Source of the DNA: Tahibacter soli
GTDB lineage: Bacteria; Pseudomonadota; Gammaproteobacteria; Xanthomonadales; Rhodanobacteraceae
Assembly (NCBI RefSeq): GCF_025717065.2
Contig: NZ_JAOVZO020000001.1
Span: 1-64,000 of the forward strand
Direction of reading: 5' to 3'
DNA length: 64,000 nucleotides
The notes beneath the pieces are model-generated. The model saw nothing but the letters and a program-made list of their open reading frames with translations, searched no databases and had not been told where the DNA came from. Shown in pieces: positions 28,628 to 36,861 of the stretch; position 1 is the first letter of the stretch, and each line of letters starts with the position of its first letter. A program made the translations under genes and the position numbers.

Positions 28628-29497
28628 ATGGACCAACAACAAGCCAAGAGGTTAGCAGTGTGGCTGAACCGGCTCCCTCGAAGCGGCAAACCTTACTCGG
28701 TTGCCGAGCACCTACCGGCGGGAAGACTCCAGGGCTTCCACCATTGGGCTCAGGGACCCTGTGAAGGAGCGTGGTTGGTTTCCGGACCAAACGTGTCGCT
28801 CTGGTTGTTGGTGATTCTGTGGGGGAACGAAGATCGACAGCGGTACTACCTGGTTGCGTTTCCAGAGAATCGGAGCGGACCCAAGGCCGAAATCCACGAA
28901 GTGCACCCTTCGACGTCAGGGCTGTTGCTCGGCTGGCGGTATGCGCCACGCAAGGGAGACGGCCGAAATCCTGAGCGCGTCGCCCTGTTCGAAAAGACAA
29001 TGGGCTCTGCAGTTGCCTATTTCGATGCGACCCTCAAAAGGAAGGATCTCACGGCGTTTCTGGACGACGTGTTCTTTGCAATTCGGTCCCGGTTGCTTGC
29101 GGACGACCTGCAGGCCGGCCGTCCGAAGCGCCGCGGCCAGCCTGGAAAAAGCGAGGGCTTTCCGGAAGGGCGCGTGATTGAGCGCTGGCACCATGCCCGG
29201 GAACGCGCGTCGAAAGCTGTTGCTCAAGCCAAGCGGCGGGCGCTGGCCGAGCACGGGCGCCTCGCGTGTGCGTGTTGTGCGTTCGATTTCCAAGAAACCT
29301 ATGGCGAGGTCGGGGTGGGCTTCATTGAAGCCCACCATGCTGTTCCTCTGAGCACACTCGGGCCAGAAGGTGCTACGACCAGACCCGAGGACTTAGTGCT
29401 GGTGTGTTCGAACTGCCACCGCATGCTGCACCGGCGAAGGCCGTGGCTTACGGCGGGCACCATCCAAAAGCTGGTACGTAGGAAAAAACATCTGTAG
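28628..29497 (+). CDS. HNH endonuclease domain protein
   Basis: A 289-residue protein 4 bases after the integrase stop. The C-terminal HNH domain is plain: CACCAFDFQETYGEVG, GFIEAHHAVPLS (catalytic His pair), DLVLVCSNCHRMLHR, with two Cys pairs binding zinc. The first about 165 residues (GFHHWAQGPCEGAWLVSGPN, RYYLVAFPENRSGPKAEIHE) are unrecognised, perhaps a target-recognition domain as in modification-dependent McrA-like enzymes. Probably co-transcribed with int. Confidence 0.75.
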   Translation: MDQQQAKRLAVWLNRLPRSGKPYSVAEHLPAGRLQGFHHWAQGPCEGAWLVSGPNVSLWLLVILWGNEDRQRYYLVAFPENRSGPKAEIHEVHPSTSGLLLGWRYAPRKGDGRNPERVALFEKTMGSAVAYFDATLKRKDLTAFLDDVFFAIRSRLLADDLQAGRPKRRGQPGKSEGFPEGRVIERWHHARERASKAVAQAKRRALAEHGRLACACCAFDFQETYGEVGVGFIEAHHAVPLSTLGPEGATTRPEDLVLVCSNCHRMLHRRRPWLTAGTIQKLVRRKKHL

Positions 29498-29570
29498 CTG
29501 TTCGGTTGCCACTATTGCGGTGATGAAACGGCCGGCATCGAGTCCTTTGAGTAGTCATTCATCAAAAAAA

Positions 29571-29604
29571 ATGTAGTATAATTACATTATTACTAAATAG
29601 TAAT
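29571..29604 (+). promoter_or_regulatory. AT-rich promoter with two palindromes
   Basis: Within an AT-rich patch, ATGTA-GTATAAT-TACAT (29571-29587) overlaps a TATAAT-like -10, and ATTACT-AAAT-AGTAAT (29589-29604) follows. The base composition is far from the rest of the window. Probably the operator/promoter of the small gene at 29622. Confidence 0.5.
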
Positions 29605-29621
29605 AGTCAAGGAAAATTTAT

Positions 29622-29927
29622 ATGAAATTAAAAGACATAGTTGAGGTAGGGGGCTTGGTTAAGGGGAGTGTTCTGCAGGGTTATATGGCATACAGCGTTG
29701 GCCGTTCTCTAAAGTCGAATGAATTGCATCTCTTTGAAGGCCGGTTCAGCGACGGCGGCTGCAGCACGAGCGACACCTCCGTATGCGGGAAAGTCGACAA
29801 GACGGACTGCAGCATGCAACCGGGGTGCCTGACTCTCGAAGAGGCGAGAGTACTCTGGGCAAAACTGGGAGAGCCGGCTTGTGGAGGCGGGTGCGCCGGG
29901 CACCAGTACGCTACGAAGGGGAATTAG
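29622..29927 (+). CDS. Small cysteine-rich protein of unknown function
   Basis: 101 residues with six Cys at 47, 55, 63, 69, 87 and 91 (GGCSTSDTSVCGKVDKTDC, CGGGCAGHQYATKGN). The N-terminal 40 residues lack Cys and look like a leader or fold domain. GGA precedes the ATG in an AT-rich leader. Regular Cys spacing suggests metal binding, disulfides or a modified peptide; I cannot assign it. It ends before an intrinsic terminator, so it is its own unit. Confidence 0.5.
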   Translation: MKLKDIVEVGGLVKGSVLQGYMAYSVGRSLKSNELHLFEGRFSDGGCSTSDTSVCGKVDKTDCSMQPGCLTLEEARVLWAKLGEPACGGGCAGHQYATKGN

Positions 29928-29954
29928 ATCTAAGTCAGGTATTTGTGTTGTCAG

Positions 29955-29997
29955 AGCAGTAGCCGGGTGGGGGATGCCCCCCACGGCTGCTTTTTCT
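29955..29997 (+). terminator. Terminator after the cysteine-rich gene
   Basis: AGCAG...CCGGGTGGGGG, loop, CCCCCCACGG...CTGCT, then TTTTT: a G/C-rich stem with T-run, 28 bases after the stop. Confidence 0.75.
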
Positions 29998-30020
29998 CGC
30001 TGTTTTAGGGACATGCGACG

Positions 30021-31271
30021 ATGATGCCCGGTAAGGAAATACAGCGGGAGCAACCCCCTGCGTTGACGCTGCGAGAGCACGACATTGAACGATGCATGAG
30101 CGGTTTCCGCACGTTCCTCGGGCAAGCAAATCTCGATGATGCGCGGCAGAAACTGACCACTCAGGACGCAGACGGCAACCTGTTTCGCCAATTGCTTCGC
30201 GGCGAGCAGATGCCATGGGTCAACGCCTTCGATGAGGTGGACCGCCTTACGCTGCGTGGCACACGCCGTCTATCTTGGCGGCGCTTGTCGGCAGAGGGCT
30301 GGAATGCGGCGTTGGCTGGGCGTGCTCTTCAGGAGGTGTTGCCCACACTGCCGGTTGCACTTCAGGAACGAATGCGCAACAACTTACTCGACACCACCGG
30401 CCGCGTGTGGCCCGTGCTCATGGAATGGGACGTCGCCCTATTCTACCTCCGCCGAGGGTTTCGGCTGAATTGGTTGGACGCCCAGCAACGCGGTTCTGAA
30501 TTTCAATGCGAGCGGGACGGGCTAGTTTTCCGGGTTGAGTGCAAACGGATTACCGAGGCTGCGAAAGAAAAACTCAGCAGGCGTCATGCGGCCATGTTGG
30601 GGCACGGTGTCATTCGGGCGCTGGCCGCAGCGGGGCTTTGCGGTGATGTAGTTCTGGACACCCCACACGAGAATGCACCCGAAGAAGACGAGGTGGTCCG
30701 CCTGGTCTCTGCGGCGCTGCCGGAGGTTCTTGCAAGTGGGGGAGTACTGGATGTTCAGGTCGCTGGAGTCGGGCACCTGACGGGAGCGGTGCAGCGCATC
30801 CCTGCGCAGCCGTCAGCGGGCATTCGTGAACACATTCTGCGAAGAATCAAGGCGAAGCCGCACGACCACCGTGGGTTTGGAGCCGGCGTGCCGCTGAGAA
30901 GCAATGCCCCCGCGGGTGCCATTGTTCTATGGGTGCGTGGTCCGCGCTATTCCCCCGAGCAGCATGCTTCCCTCATCTACAGGCGTGTTATTGAAGCCGC
31001 CGACCAACTGGCGGCTGATGTCCCCGGAGTAATCTTTGTAGACATTGAGGGAATTAGAGACGTAAGTCTCTTTGCGGAGACCTCGTTCTTCGGCGACGCA
31101 GGCACCAACGCTTTCGGGGCTCATCCGTCGTTAGCCGCAATAGTATGGCGGACGGAGCAATCCGTCGCTCTGGAAGCGACGGGCTTCAGCATCGGCCGTG
31201 AGGCTTTCGGTGATCGAAACACGGCGTGCGCTTTTCCCGCAACGAACGAAATACCGCTGATGGACGGATAG
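30021..31271 (+). CDS. PD-(D/E)XK-like nuclease candidate
   Basis: A 416-residue protein of no family I recognise. Near residues 135-180, LMEWDVALFYLRRGFRLNWL then GSEFQCERDGLVFRVECKRI give a Glu, a beta strand and an E-C-K triad, the pattern of the PD-(D/E)XK nuclease fold. The remainder (IVLWVRGPRYSPEQHASLIY, GVIFVDIEGIRDVSLF) looks like a compact C-terminal domain. A stand-alone restriction-like effector is plausible. ATG at 30021 has no strong ribosome site; the next ATG is one codon later. Confidence 0.6.
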   Translation: MMPGKEIQREQPPALTLREHDIERCMSGFRTFLGQANLDDARQKLTTQDADGNLFRQLLRGEQMPWVNAFDEVDRLTLRGTRRLSWRRLSAEGWNAALAGRALQEVLPTLPVALQERMRNNLLDTTGRVWPVLMEWDVALFYLRRGFRLNWLDAQQRGSEFQCERDGLVFRVECKRITEAAKEKLSRRHAAMLGHGVIRALAAAGLCGDVVLDTPHENAPEEDEVVRLVSAALPEVLASGGVLDVQVAGVGHLTGAVQRIPAQPSAGIREHILRRIKAKPHDHRGFGAGVPLRSNAPAGAIVLWVRGPRYSPEQHASLIYRRVIEAADQLAADVPGVIFVDIEGIRDVSLFAETSFFGDAGTNAFGAHPSLAAIVWRTEQSVALEATGFSIGREAFGDRNTACAFPATNEIPLMDG

Positions 31272-31297
31272 ATGACCCAGCGGTTCGTACCGCGGCG

Positions 31298-31639
31298 CTA
31301 CGATTCACCGGTCGGTTGTATACGCTTCTGCCGCTGGCTGGTTCGACGTGAGAGGTGCAGTTCCCCGCGTTGTTTCATGCCCAGTCTTTGGGTTGGCGAA
31401 TCACCGATGCGCTCGACCCCATCGAGCAGCAATCCAACGATTTCCGGCACGAGCCAATCGCCGCATCCGGCGGCGACGACCGCGCCCCCGAGTTCGAACC
31501 GCCGACGCAGTTCGAGCCGGCGGGCTTTTGTTTTTGCGCGTGCGCCGCGCGTCAGGTCCTTGAACAACCGCCGTGCTTCGAGTTGGCCGAGGTCCCGCGC
31601 GGCGCTTGCAATGCGTTCCTCCAGCGTGCGTCTGGTCAT
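31298..31639 (-). CDS. TraD-like mobilization accessory protein
   Basis: 113 residues, basic and helical: RTLEERIASAARDLGQLEARRL, RGARAKTKARRLELRRRFEL, GGAVVAAG. This follows the short TraD/MobC-type protein encoded beside MobA/MobL relaxases in IncQ-like and xanthomonad mobile elements, which assists relaxosome formation. Overlaps the upstream gene by ATGA. Convergent with the nuclease-like gene. Confidence 0.65.
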   Translation of the reverse strand: MTRRTLEERIASAARDLGQLEARRLFKDLTRGARAKTKARRLELRRRFELGGAVVAAGCGDWLVPEIVGLLLDGVERIGDSPTQRLGMKQRGELHLSRRTSQRQKRIQPTGES

Positions 31640-32160
31640 GGCCGCCGTTTCCTGACCGAGTGCCGTTCCACAACGATGGGGTTTTCGGCGTGCGGCCAGG
31701 CCATCGCGCGGCGCGCACGGATGCGTTCGCCCAATCCATCCGATGCCTTAGGGGCTACTTCATCGAAGCGGCCACCGTCGTCGGTCAGCAATTCTTGCTG
31801 TGGTCCGGCCTCTTCCTTTTCGGTCGAATCCGGCGAGTCTTCGAACGGGCTGGGTCCGTCGAACGGGTCGGAAGCATCCGCCGGTGGTGGGGCGGAAGCC
31901 GCCGCGCGGTTCGACGCGGGTTGAGGCCGCGGACGAGGTGCATGCGGCTTGCCGGTGCCGCGGAAATCGGGCAGCAGGATGGCCTTGCCTTCTTCGGCGG
32001 CCCATTCGCAGAAGGTGGCGAATTCGACGAGGGTGGCTTGGTGCGGACTCGGCTGCATATGCGGGAGCGAGCAACGGTAAACGTGCACGAGGTGTTCGAC
32101 GAGTCCGAGCGCTTCGAGGAGGACGGGTTGAGGGTAGAACGCGACGTGTTGCGGCTTCAT
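31636..32160 (-). CDS. Mobilization-region protein of unknown function
   Basis: 174 residues starting MKPQHVAFYPQPVLLEALGL. The N-terminal 70 residues are globular (FATFCEWAAEEGKAILLPDF), the rest is low-complexity, Pro- and acid-rich. It lies between oriT and the TraD-like gene, with which it overlaps by 4 bases, so a role in the relaxosome is inferred from position only. An extended upstream open frame runs through oriT and is rejected. Confidence 0.55.
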   Translation of the reverse strand: MKPQHVAFYPQPVLLEALGLVEHLVHVYRCSLPHMQPSPHQATLVEFATFCEWAAEEGKAILLPDFRGTGKPHAPRPRPQPASNRAAASAPPPADASDPFDGPSPFEDSPDSTEKEEAGPQQELLTDDGGRFDEVAPKASDGLGERIRARRAMAWPHAENPIVVERHSVRKRRP

Positions 32161-32316
32161 GCGGCGGTGCTCCGTGGGAGGTTCACTCCAGAGGTAGCAG
32201 AGCCGAGGGCGCGCACAAGTTGGCAAGAACATCAGATTTGATGCGGGTTCGCAGGCATCGCCGAAGCGGCGCCGTCGAGGCAAAACACGTTGGGGCGAGG
32301 GGCGTCGGAGTGGAGC

Positions 32317-32350
32317 AAGAGCGCACTTACCCAAACCGTGTCCGGTTTGG
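32317..32350 (-). other. oriT: Origin of transfer, IncQ/R1162-like
   Basis: On the minus strand: CCAAACCG, loop GACA, CGGTTTGG, then GTAAGTGCGCTC. This matches the IncQ plan of an inverted repeat followed by TAAGTGCG and a nick, to be cut by a MobA-type relaxase, which the element encodes 2.9 kb away. It precedes the mobilization genes 31298-32160. Confidence 0.75.
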
Positions 32351-32434
32351 GGCCGGCCGTTTGGCCGGCGAGCGCTGGGGCGTTGCCCCAGGCCCCGCCG
32401 CTGACGCGGCGCAAAAGAGCCAGCGTGGAGCCGC

Positions 32435-33550
32435 TTAGAAGCGTTCGGCGAAGGCGTCCACCAACTCGTCCGACGCGCGTTCGCGCTCGCCGAGTGCAAG
32501 GACGGCCTCGACTTGCTGCGCCACGTAGGTCAGGTGGTGGTTCATGTCGAGCCGAACCCACCGGCCGGTACTGCCCGTGTTGTCGCGCCCTTGAGCCACG
32601 GACCAGAAGAAATCGTCGGCGTTGCTGTACCCGGGCTTCTTGTAGACGTCCGATGCCACCAAGCGCCGGACGATATCGGGGTACTGGTCTTTCAGGGAAA
32701 TGTGGTCTTTTCGGCAGCCGCGGAAGTAGTGAATGCTTCCGCCGGCCGTGTACCGAACTTTTCCGTTGGTGTATTTGCTGCGGACGTTGTCCATGTGTTC
32801 CGGGCGGACGATGCCGTAGTCCGAGAACTGCAACCGACGGCCCCAACCGTAAGCGCGGATGAGGCGGGTCCAGATGGAAAACTCATCCCGACGCACAGAC
32901 CCTGTCGTGTGCTCTTCCGCTGCGGCCTCGCTGACGAAATCCACCACGGTGGAACCCGCGAAGATGACGTTGCGGAAGGAAAGACCGTAGCCATCGACGA
33001 GACCCAGAAAGCGCAAGACGGCGATGACCGCCGGGTCTCGCAGGTACCGGAGTTTCGCAAAGTCGATGAGCAGGTCCGCGTCGCGAGCAAGGATTCCGAT
33101 TTGGCCCACACGAGCGGAAAGGTCTTTGATCGCTTTTTCGGGGGCGAGGGCAACGTCCTCTCCGTCCAATCGAAGGCAAATGCCTTGGCGGTGTTTCTCG
33201 GCGGCGCCCACCAGAACGTCCAGCGATGAGGCGTCCGCATGCATCGAAAGAACGGGAATGACGCGTTTTTGCTTGCTGAAAATCGAGTCATAACCCCAAT
33301 CGGCGGGGTGCCTTTCGAAGACAGTTGTTTTTGGCAGAAAACGGTCCAAATCTACGATGGGCGTCGCCCCATCTCCATACAGGTCGAAGGCGCCGAGCGT
33401 CTTGGCCAGATGTTTTTCGGCGTCTCCGTCGTCCGGCATCCGCAGCATTTCGAAGATGGGGGACACCGTCCGGCGCAGCGGGGCCTTCAACAAGTTGAAC
33501 GCCTGCACGTCGTTCTGTTTGAGTTTTGCTATGGGTCGGTACGCGCTCAT
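32435..33550 (-). CDS. Beta-family (sce7725-like) protein
   Basis: A 371-residue protein with the pattern of the 'beta' family: YRPIAKLKQNDVQAFNLL at the N-terminus, TPIVDLDRFLP, CLRLDGEDVALAPEKAI, LIDFAKLRYLRDPAVIAV, and a C-terminal core GGSIHYFRGCRKDHISL. Members are found in defence islands and are of unknown biochemical activity. Third gene of an operon after a HigB-like toxin and a HigA-ImmA fusion, overlapping the latter by ATGA. Confidence 0.65.
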   Translation of the reverse strand: MSAYRPIAKLKQNDVQAFNLLKAPLRRTVSPIFEMLRMPDDGDAEKHLAKTLGAFDLYGDGATPIVDLDRFLPKTTVFERHPADWGYDSIFSKQKRVIPVLSMHADASSLDVLVGAAEKHRQGICLRLDGEDVALAPEKAIKDLSARVGQIGILARDADLLIDFAKLRYLRDPAVIAVLRFLGLVDGYGLSFRNVIFAGSTVVDFVSEAAAEEHTTGSVRRDEFSIWTRLIRAYGWGRRLQFSDYGIVRPEHMDNVRSKYTNGKVRYTAGGSIHYFRGCRKDHISLKDQYPDIVRRLVASDVYKKPGYSNADDFFWSVAQGRDNTGSTGRWVRLDMNHHLTYVAQQVEAVLALGERERASDELVDAFAERF

Positions 33551-34815
33551 GAAAACTTGCCTTTGGCAGCCTCTGGAAACAACGTCCTCACACGTCCTTG
33601 TCCCAACAATTCTCCGAAGCGGTCGTACCGCTTGCTTTCGAAGCGAACTCTTCCCGCAACTATAGCGGGGTGGATGTTAAGGTTTTTGGCGAACGCCAAG
33701 ATTCCGGTTTTCGTGGGATTGCTGGAAACACTGCTCGCCCGCCAGTAGGCCCGGGGAATCAAGGTGTCCCGGGCAATCAGGTCCGCTTCGCTTTCAACGG
33801 GGTCGTGGCCGTCTTCGTCGTCGGTTCGGTCGATGAAGGCTTCTTCCGATTCACTCAAATGGTGCTCGACGTGGGCCAATTCGTGGAAAAGCGTGAACCA
33901 GAAACTGTCGACGCGATCAAAACGCAGCGTCAATCCAATTACGGGGTGCCCGGCCTTGGACAGTAAGGCCGCACCGTCCACCAGTGTGCCAGGCAGGCCC
34001 GGCTCGACCAGCAGAACAATGCCGAGGTCCTTCAAAAATCCTTGCGCCAACCACGGGCCGTTGTCCTTCGTACTCAGTTCCGCCAAGTTTCGGAGCGCGG
34101 ACGCGCTCAGCGCAGTCCGGTCGAAGGCCGGATAGGTCCGTTCCAGCGTTTTGGCCCGGATGAGCAAGCGGCTCGTCCACGCAATCAGCGAATACCGGGA
34201 CGCACCCGTCGAACCGGGGCCGCGGAATGTGCGGCGGAACAGGGCGGGATGCAGGTTCGATTTTTCGCCCACCTGTTCTAAGAATTTCCGAACCAGGGTT
34301 TGCGGGTTGTCTTGGTCTGCAGAGGCGATGCCCTCAAACCAGCCGCGGCGCCGCATTTCGGAAACCGGAAATTCATTCCATTCGAACTGGTCGTCCGCTT
34401 CCGTCTTCTCATCCGCGGACGTACGTTCCCGCATCGGCGCAACGAGGGATTGCAGAGGGATGTGGAGGGCTTCGTGCAGCGCCCGAATCATGTCCAGGGT
34501 CAGGGAACGCTTTCGGGCGAGAATCTCAGAAGCCCGATTTTTCCCGCCCAGGTACGGAGCCAAGTCTTTTTGCCGAAGGCGTTGCTCCGACATTCGGTAT
34601 TCGATGGCGTCCACCGGGTCGGTGGGTTCGAACTTGAACGTCCGCGATTCGTACTCCCGGACCAGAACCGTCAGCAACTCCAACCGGTCCACTTCCGGGC
34701 TCTCCGGAGAGGGGTCAAGAACAATCAGGCTTTCCAGTTCGTTCAACGCCCCCTCATATTGCTCATTGGTCTTGAGCACTTTCAGCGGGAGCGTGGAGGT
34801 GTGGCGACCGAGCAC
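33547..34815 (-). CDS. HigA-like HTH / ImmA-IrrE metallopeptidase fusion
   Basis: 422 residues. Residues about 15-125 follow the HigA antitoxin pattern (DRLELLTVLVREYESRTF, DPVDAIEYRMSEQRLRQKDL, GGKNRASEILARKRSLTLDM). Residues about 270-390 hold an ImmA/IrrE domain with zinc motif FTLFHELAHVEHHL and a downstream EAD segment (VESEADLIARDTLIP). Such fusions cleave a repressor on signal. Starts GTG, 2 bases after the toxin stop. In an operon with a HigB-like toxin and a beta-family protein. Confidence 0.8.
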   Translation of the reverse strand: MLGRHTSTLPLKVLKTNEQYEGALNELESLIVLDPSPESPEVDRLELLTVLVREYESRTFKFEPTDPVDAIEYRMSEQRLRQKDLAPYLGGKNRASEILARKRSLTLDMIRALHEALHIPLQSLVAPMRERTSADEKTEADDQFEWNEFPVSEMRRRGWFEGIASADQDNPQTLVRKFLEQVGEKSNLHPALFRRTFRGPGSTGASRYSLIAWTSRLLIRAKTLERTYPAFDRTALSASALRNLAELSTKDNGPWLAQGFLKDLGIVLLVEPGLPGTLVDGAALLSKAGHPVIGLTLRFDRVDSFWFTLFHELAHVEHHLSESEEAFIDRTDDEDGHDPVESEADLIARDTLIPRAYWRASSVSSNPTKTGILAFAKNLNIHPAIVAGRVRFESKRYDRFGELLGQGRVRTLFPEAAKGKFS

Positions 34816-34817
34816 AG

Positions 34818-35099
34818 TCAGGACGCCGCAGAAGGAGCGTGGGGGAATTGCACGCGGGCATGGCGAATCAGAACGGTGTCGGCCTTGAACGAAAACAGCG
34901 CCTCCACCACCACGCCGTCAACCAGCGCGAAATCCGCGCAGTTGGGCCCCGTCGGCCGAGCCGAAGCGAATCGTTCCGTGATTTCGTCCATGTCGGACAT
35001 GTGCGCGTCCCCCAGTTCGGCAAGCCACGACACCAACCGGGGCTGAAACCGAGGGTTGGCGCAGAGGTTTGCCAGTCTTCCCAAGCCCACAATCTTCAT
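34818..35099 (-). CDS. HigB-like toxin
   Basis: 93 residues: MKIVGLGRLANLCANPRF, RLVSWLAELGDAHMSDMDEI, FALVDGVVVEALFSFKADTV, LIRHARVQFPHA. The order of helices then strands follows HigB/RelE mRNA interferases, though identity is low. Placed first in the operon, before the HigA-like gene, as in higBA. Two GTTCC-type palindromes lie just upstream. Confidence 0.6.
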   Translation of the reverse strand: MKIVGLGRLANLCANPRFQPRLVSWLAELGDAHMSDMDEITERFASARPTGPNCADFALVDGVVVEALFSFKADTVLIRHARVQFPHAPSAAS

Positions 35100-35113
35100 T
35101 GTTTGCCGCGTGA

Positions 35114-35155
35114 GTTCCCGACGTGGGAACCGCGATAGGTTCCATATTTGGGAAC
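35114..35155. promoter_or_regulatory. Two tandem 17-base operators of the higBA-like operon
   Basis: GTTCCC-GACGT-GGGAAC (35114-35130) and GTTCC-ATATTTG-GGAAC (35139-35155), centres 25 bases apart, 15 bases before the toxin start. Likely bound by the HigA-like HTH; they also lie in the promoter region of the divergent relaxase. Confidence 0.6.
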
Positions 35156-35256
35156 TCCGAGTCAAGGCCCACGCCTGCGGCGATGATGCTCTTGCCGTCT
35201 TGCGCTGAATCCAGGCCACCGTAGGCTGAAAATTTCCCCCGGGGCACCGAAGCGCC

Positions 35257-36861
35257 GTGGCCATTTTCCACGCCTCTCTCAGGAGTTTTTCCCGCTCCCG
35301 CGGCGAATCCGCCACGGCGGCCGTGGCCTACCGCGGCGGCCTGCGCGTGGCCGACGACCGCACGGGGTTGGTCCACGACTACCGCGCCCGGCTGGGTGTG
35401 GAAGCCGTTTTCACCTGCGCACCGAAATCGGCGCCGGCGTGGGCGACTACTCCGGAAACCCTGTGGAACGCGGTCGAGAAGTACGAGCGCCGGGTGAATT
35501 CGGTCCTGGCCCGCGAACTCGTCGTTGCGTTGCCGGCGGAACTCTCACCCGACCAGCGGCAGGGGCTGGCCCGACGGCTGACGGACATGGTGGTGGAGCG
35601 GTACGGCGTTGCCGCCACCGCCGCGGTCCATGATCCCAGCCGCAGCGGGGACGACCGCAACTTTCACACCCACATCCTCATGACGACCCGAGTCGTTGGG
35701 GCCAGCGGCTTTGGTGAAAAAATCCGCGTTCTGAATGACCCGCGCACGGGGCCGACGGAACTAAAAAATCTTCGCGCGCTGGTCGCGGAGCACACCAATT
35801 CCGCCTTAGCCATCGCCGGTCGTGCCGAGCGGGTAGACCACCGCACGCTGCGCGCCCAGGCGGCCGACGCCGCACGGCGCGGCGACTTGGACGCTGTGGT
35901 ACGTCTGGCCCGCGAGCCGACCCAGCACGAAGGCAAAGCAGCGACCGCCGCCCAGCGCCGGGGGGAACCTTCACCAAGGGCGGCCGCCAACATCACGACT
36001 CGCCGGGCCAACGACATCACCGTTGCGGCCGGCCGCAGCCGCGTACGGGCGTTCCGTGCGGCCCATGCTTCCCTCCCCATCACGCCCGCTCGCTCCCGTT
36101 CGGCAGTCCGCGAGCCATTCTTGGGAAGCATCGAGTTCCACGCCCGTGCAACGGGGCCGGGAGCGCGACTCCAGAACCAGGAAGCAACCCAACGTCAGCG
36201 CGCGCTGCGCATCGAGCGCAACAACCTGCGGGCCTACATCGAGGGGCTGCGGCGAACCGTTGAATTAGCGGAGGCTTCCTTCAACGCATACGTCCGGGCG
36301 TTGCGTCTGTCCTCAGCTGAGTTCGAGAGGTTGGCGGCCCTCATCCAAGTGAACGGCGAACGGGCTCGGGCCTTCCGCGAAGCGGCCGAGTGCTACAGCC
36401 TCTACGAACTGGCCGTGCAGACGCACGCCCAACGGCGAGCCGGGGTGGCCCGCGCCCAGGTGGCAGCCGACCGGGCACGGCATGCGGTCGAGCACACCGA
36501 ACAGGCCAGGCCGCCGGTTTTCAAACCGCTGAGCCGGCGGGCTTGGGCGGAGAAACGGCGCGCCGAGCGCCGCGCCTTGGTTGAGGCGGAAGGTCGCGAG
36601 TTGGCTGCGGCTCGCGGTGCCTCGTCGGACGACGTCGAGGCGGCCGAAGCCCGGTGGCGCGCTGCGGAAGCCCGGCGCCGTTCGGTCCTGCAATTGCCTG
36701 GAGACGGGCGGCGGGCGGCGGCGGATGGAATTCCGGCAGCGGCCACGTCGCCCGCGGTTCCCGAAGCGGGGCCGCCTGGCGGCGCCCCCGTCGAGCCGCG
36801 CCCGCCGCAACAGCGTCCGCCTGCGCCCCGGCCTCGGCCGGCGCGACGGCCCCGAATCTGA
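35257..36861 (+). CDS. mobA: MobA/MobL-family relaxase
   Basis: 534 residues. The relaxase domain covers about 1-215: MAIFHASLRSFSRSRGESAT then AAVAYRGGLRVAD, and the metal motif RNFHTHILMTTR preceded by AAVHDPSRSGDD. The rest is a long helical Arg/Ala-rich region (residues 300-470) ending in a Pro-rich tail. It should nick the oriT at 32.3 kb and pilot the strand to a recipient. GTG at 35257 is the only start that keeps the first strand. Confidence 0.85.
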   Translation: MAIFHASLRSFSRSRGESATAAVAYRGGLRVADDRTGLVHDYRARLGVEAVFTCAPKSAPAWATTPETLWNAVEKYERRVNSVLARELVVALPAELSPDQRQGLARRLTDMVVERYGVAATAAVHDPSRSGDDRNFHTHILMTTRVVGASGFGEKIRVLNDPRTGPTELKNLRALVAEHTNSALAIAGRAERVDHRTLRAQAADAARRGDLDAVVRLAREPTQHEGKAATAAQRRGEPSPRAAANITTRRANDITVAAGRSRVRAFRAAHASLPITPARSRSAVREPFLGSIEFHARATGPGARLQNQEATQRQRALRIERNNLRAYIEGLRRTVELAEASFNAYVRALRLSSAEFERLAALIQVNGERARAFREAAECYSLYELAVQTHAQRRAGVARAQVAADRARHAVEHTEQARPPVFKPLSRRAWAEKRRAERRALVEAEGRELAAARGASSDDVEAAEARWRAAEARRRSVLQLPGDGRRAAADGIPAAATSPAVPEAGPPGGAPVEPRPPQQRPPAPRPRPARRPRI

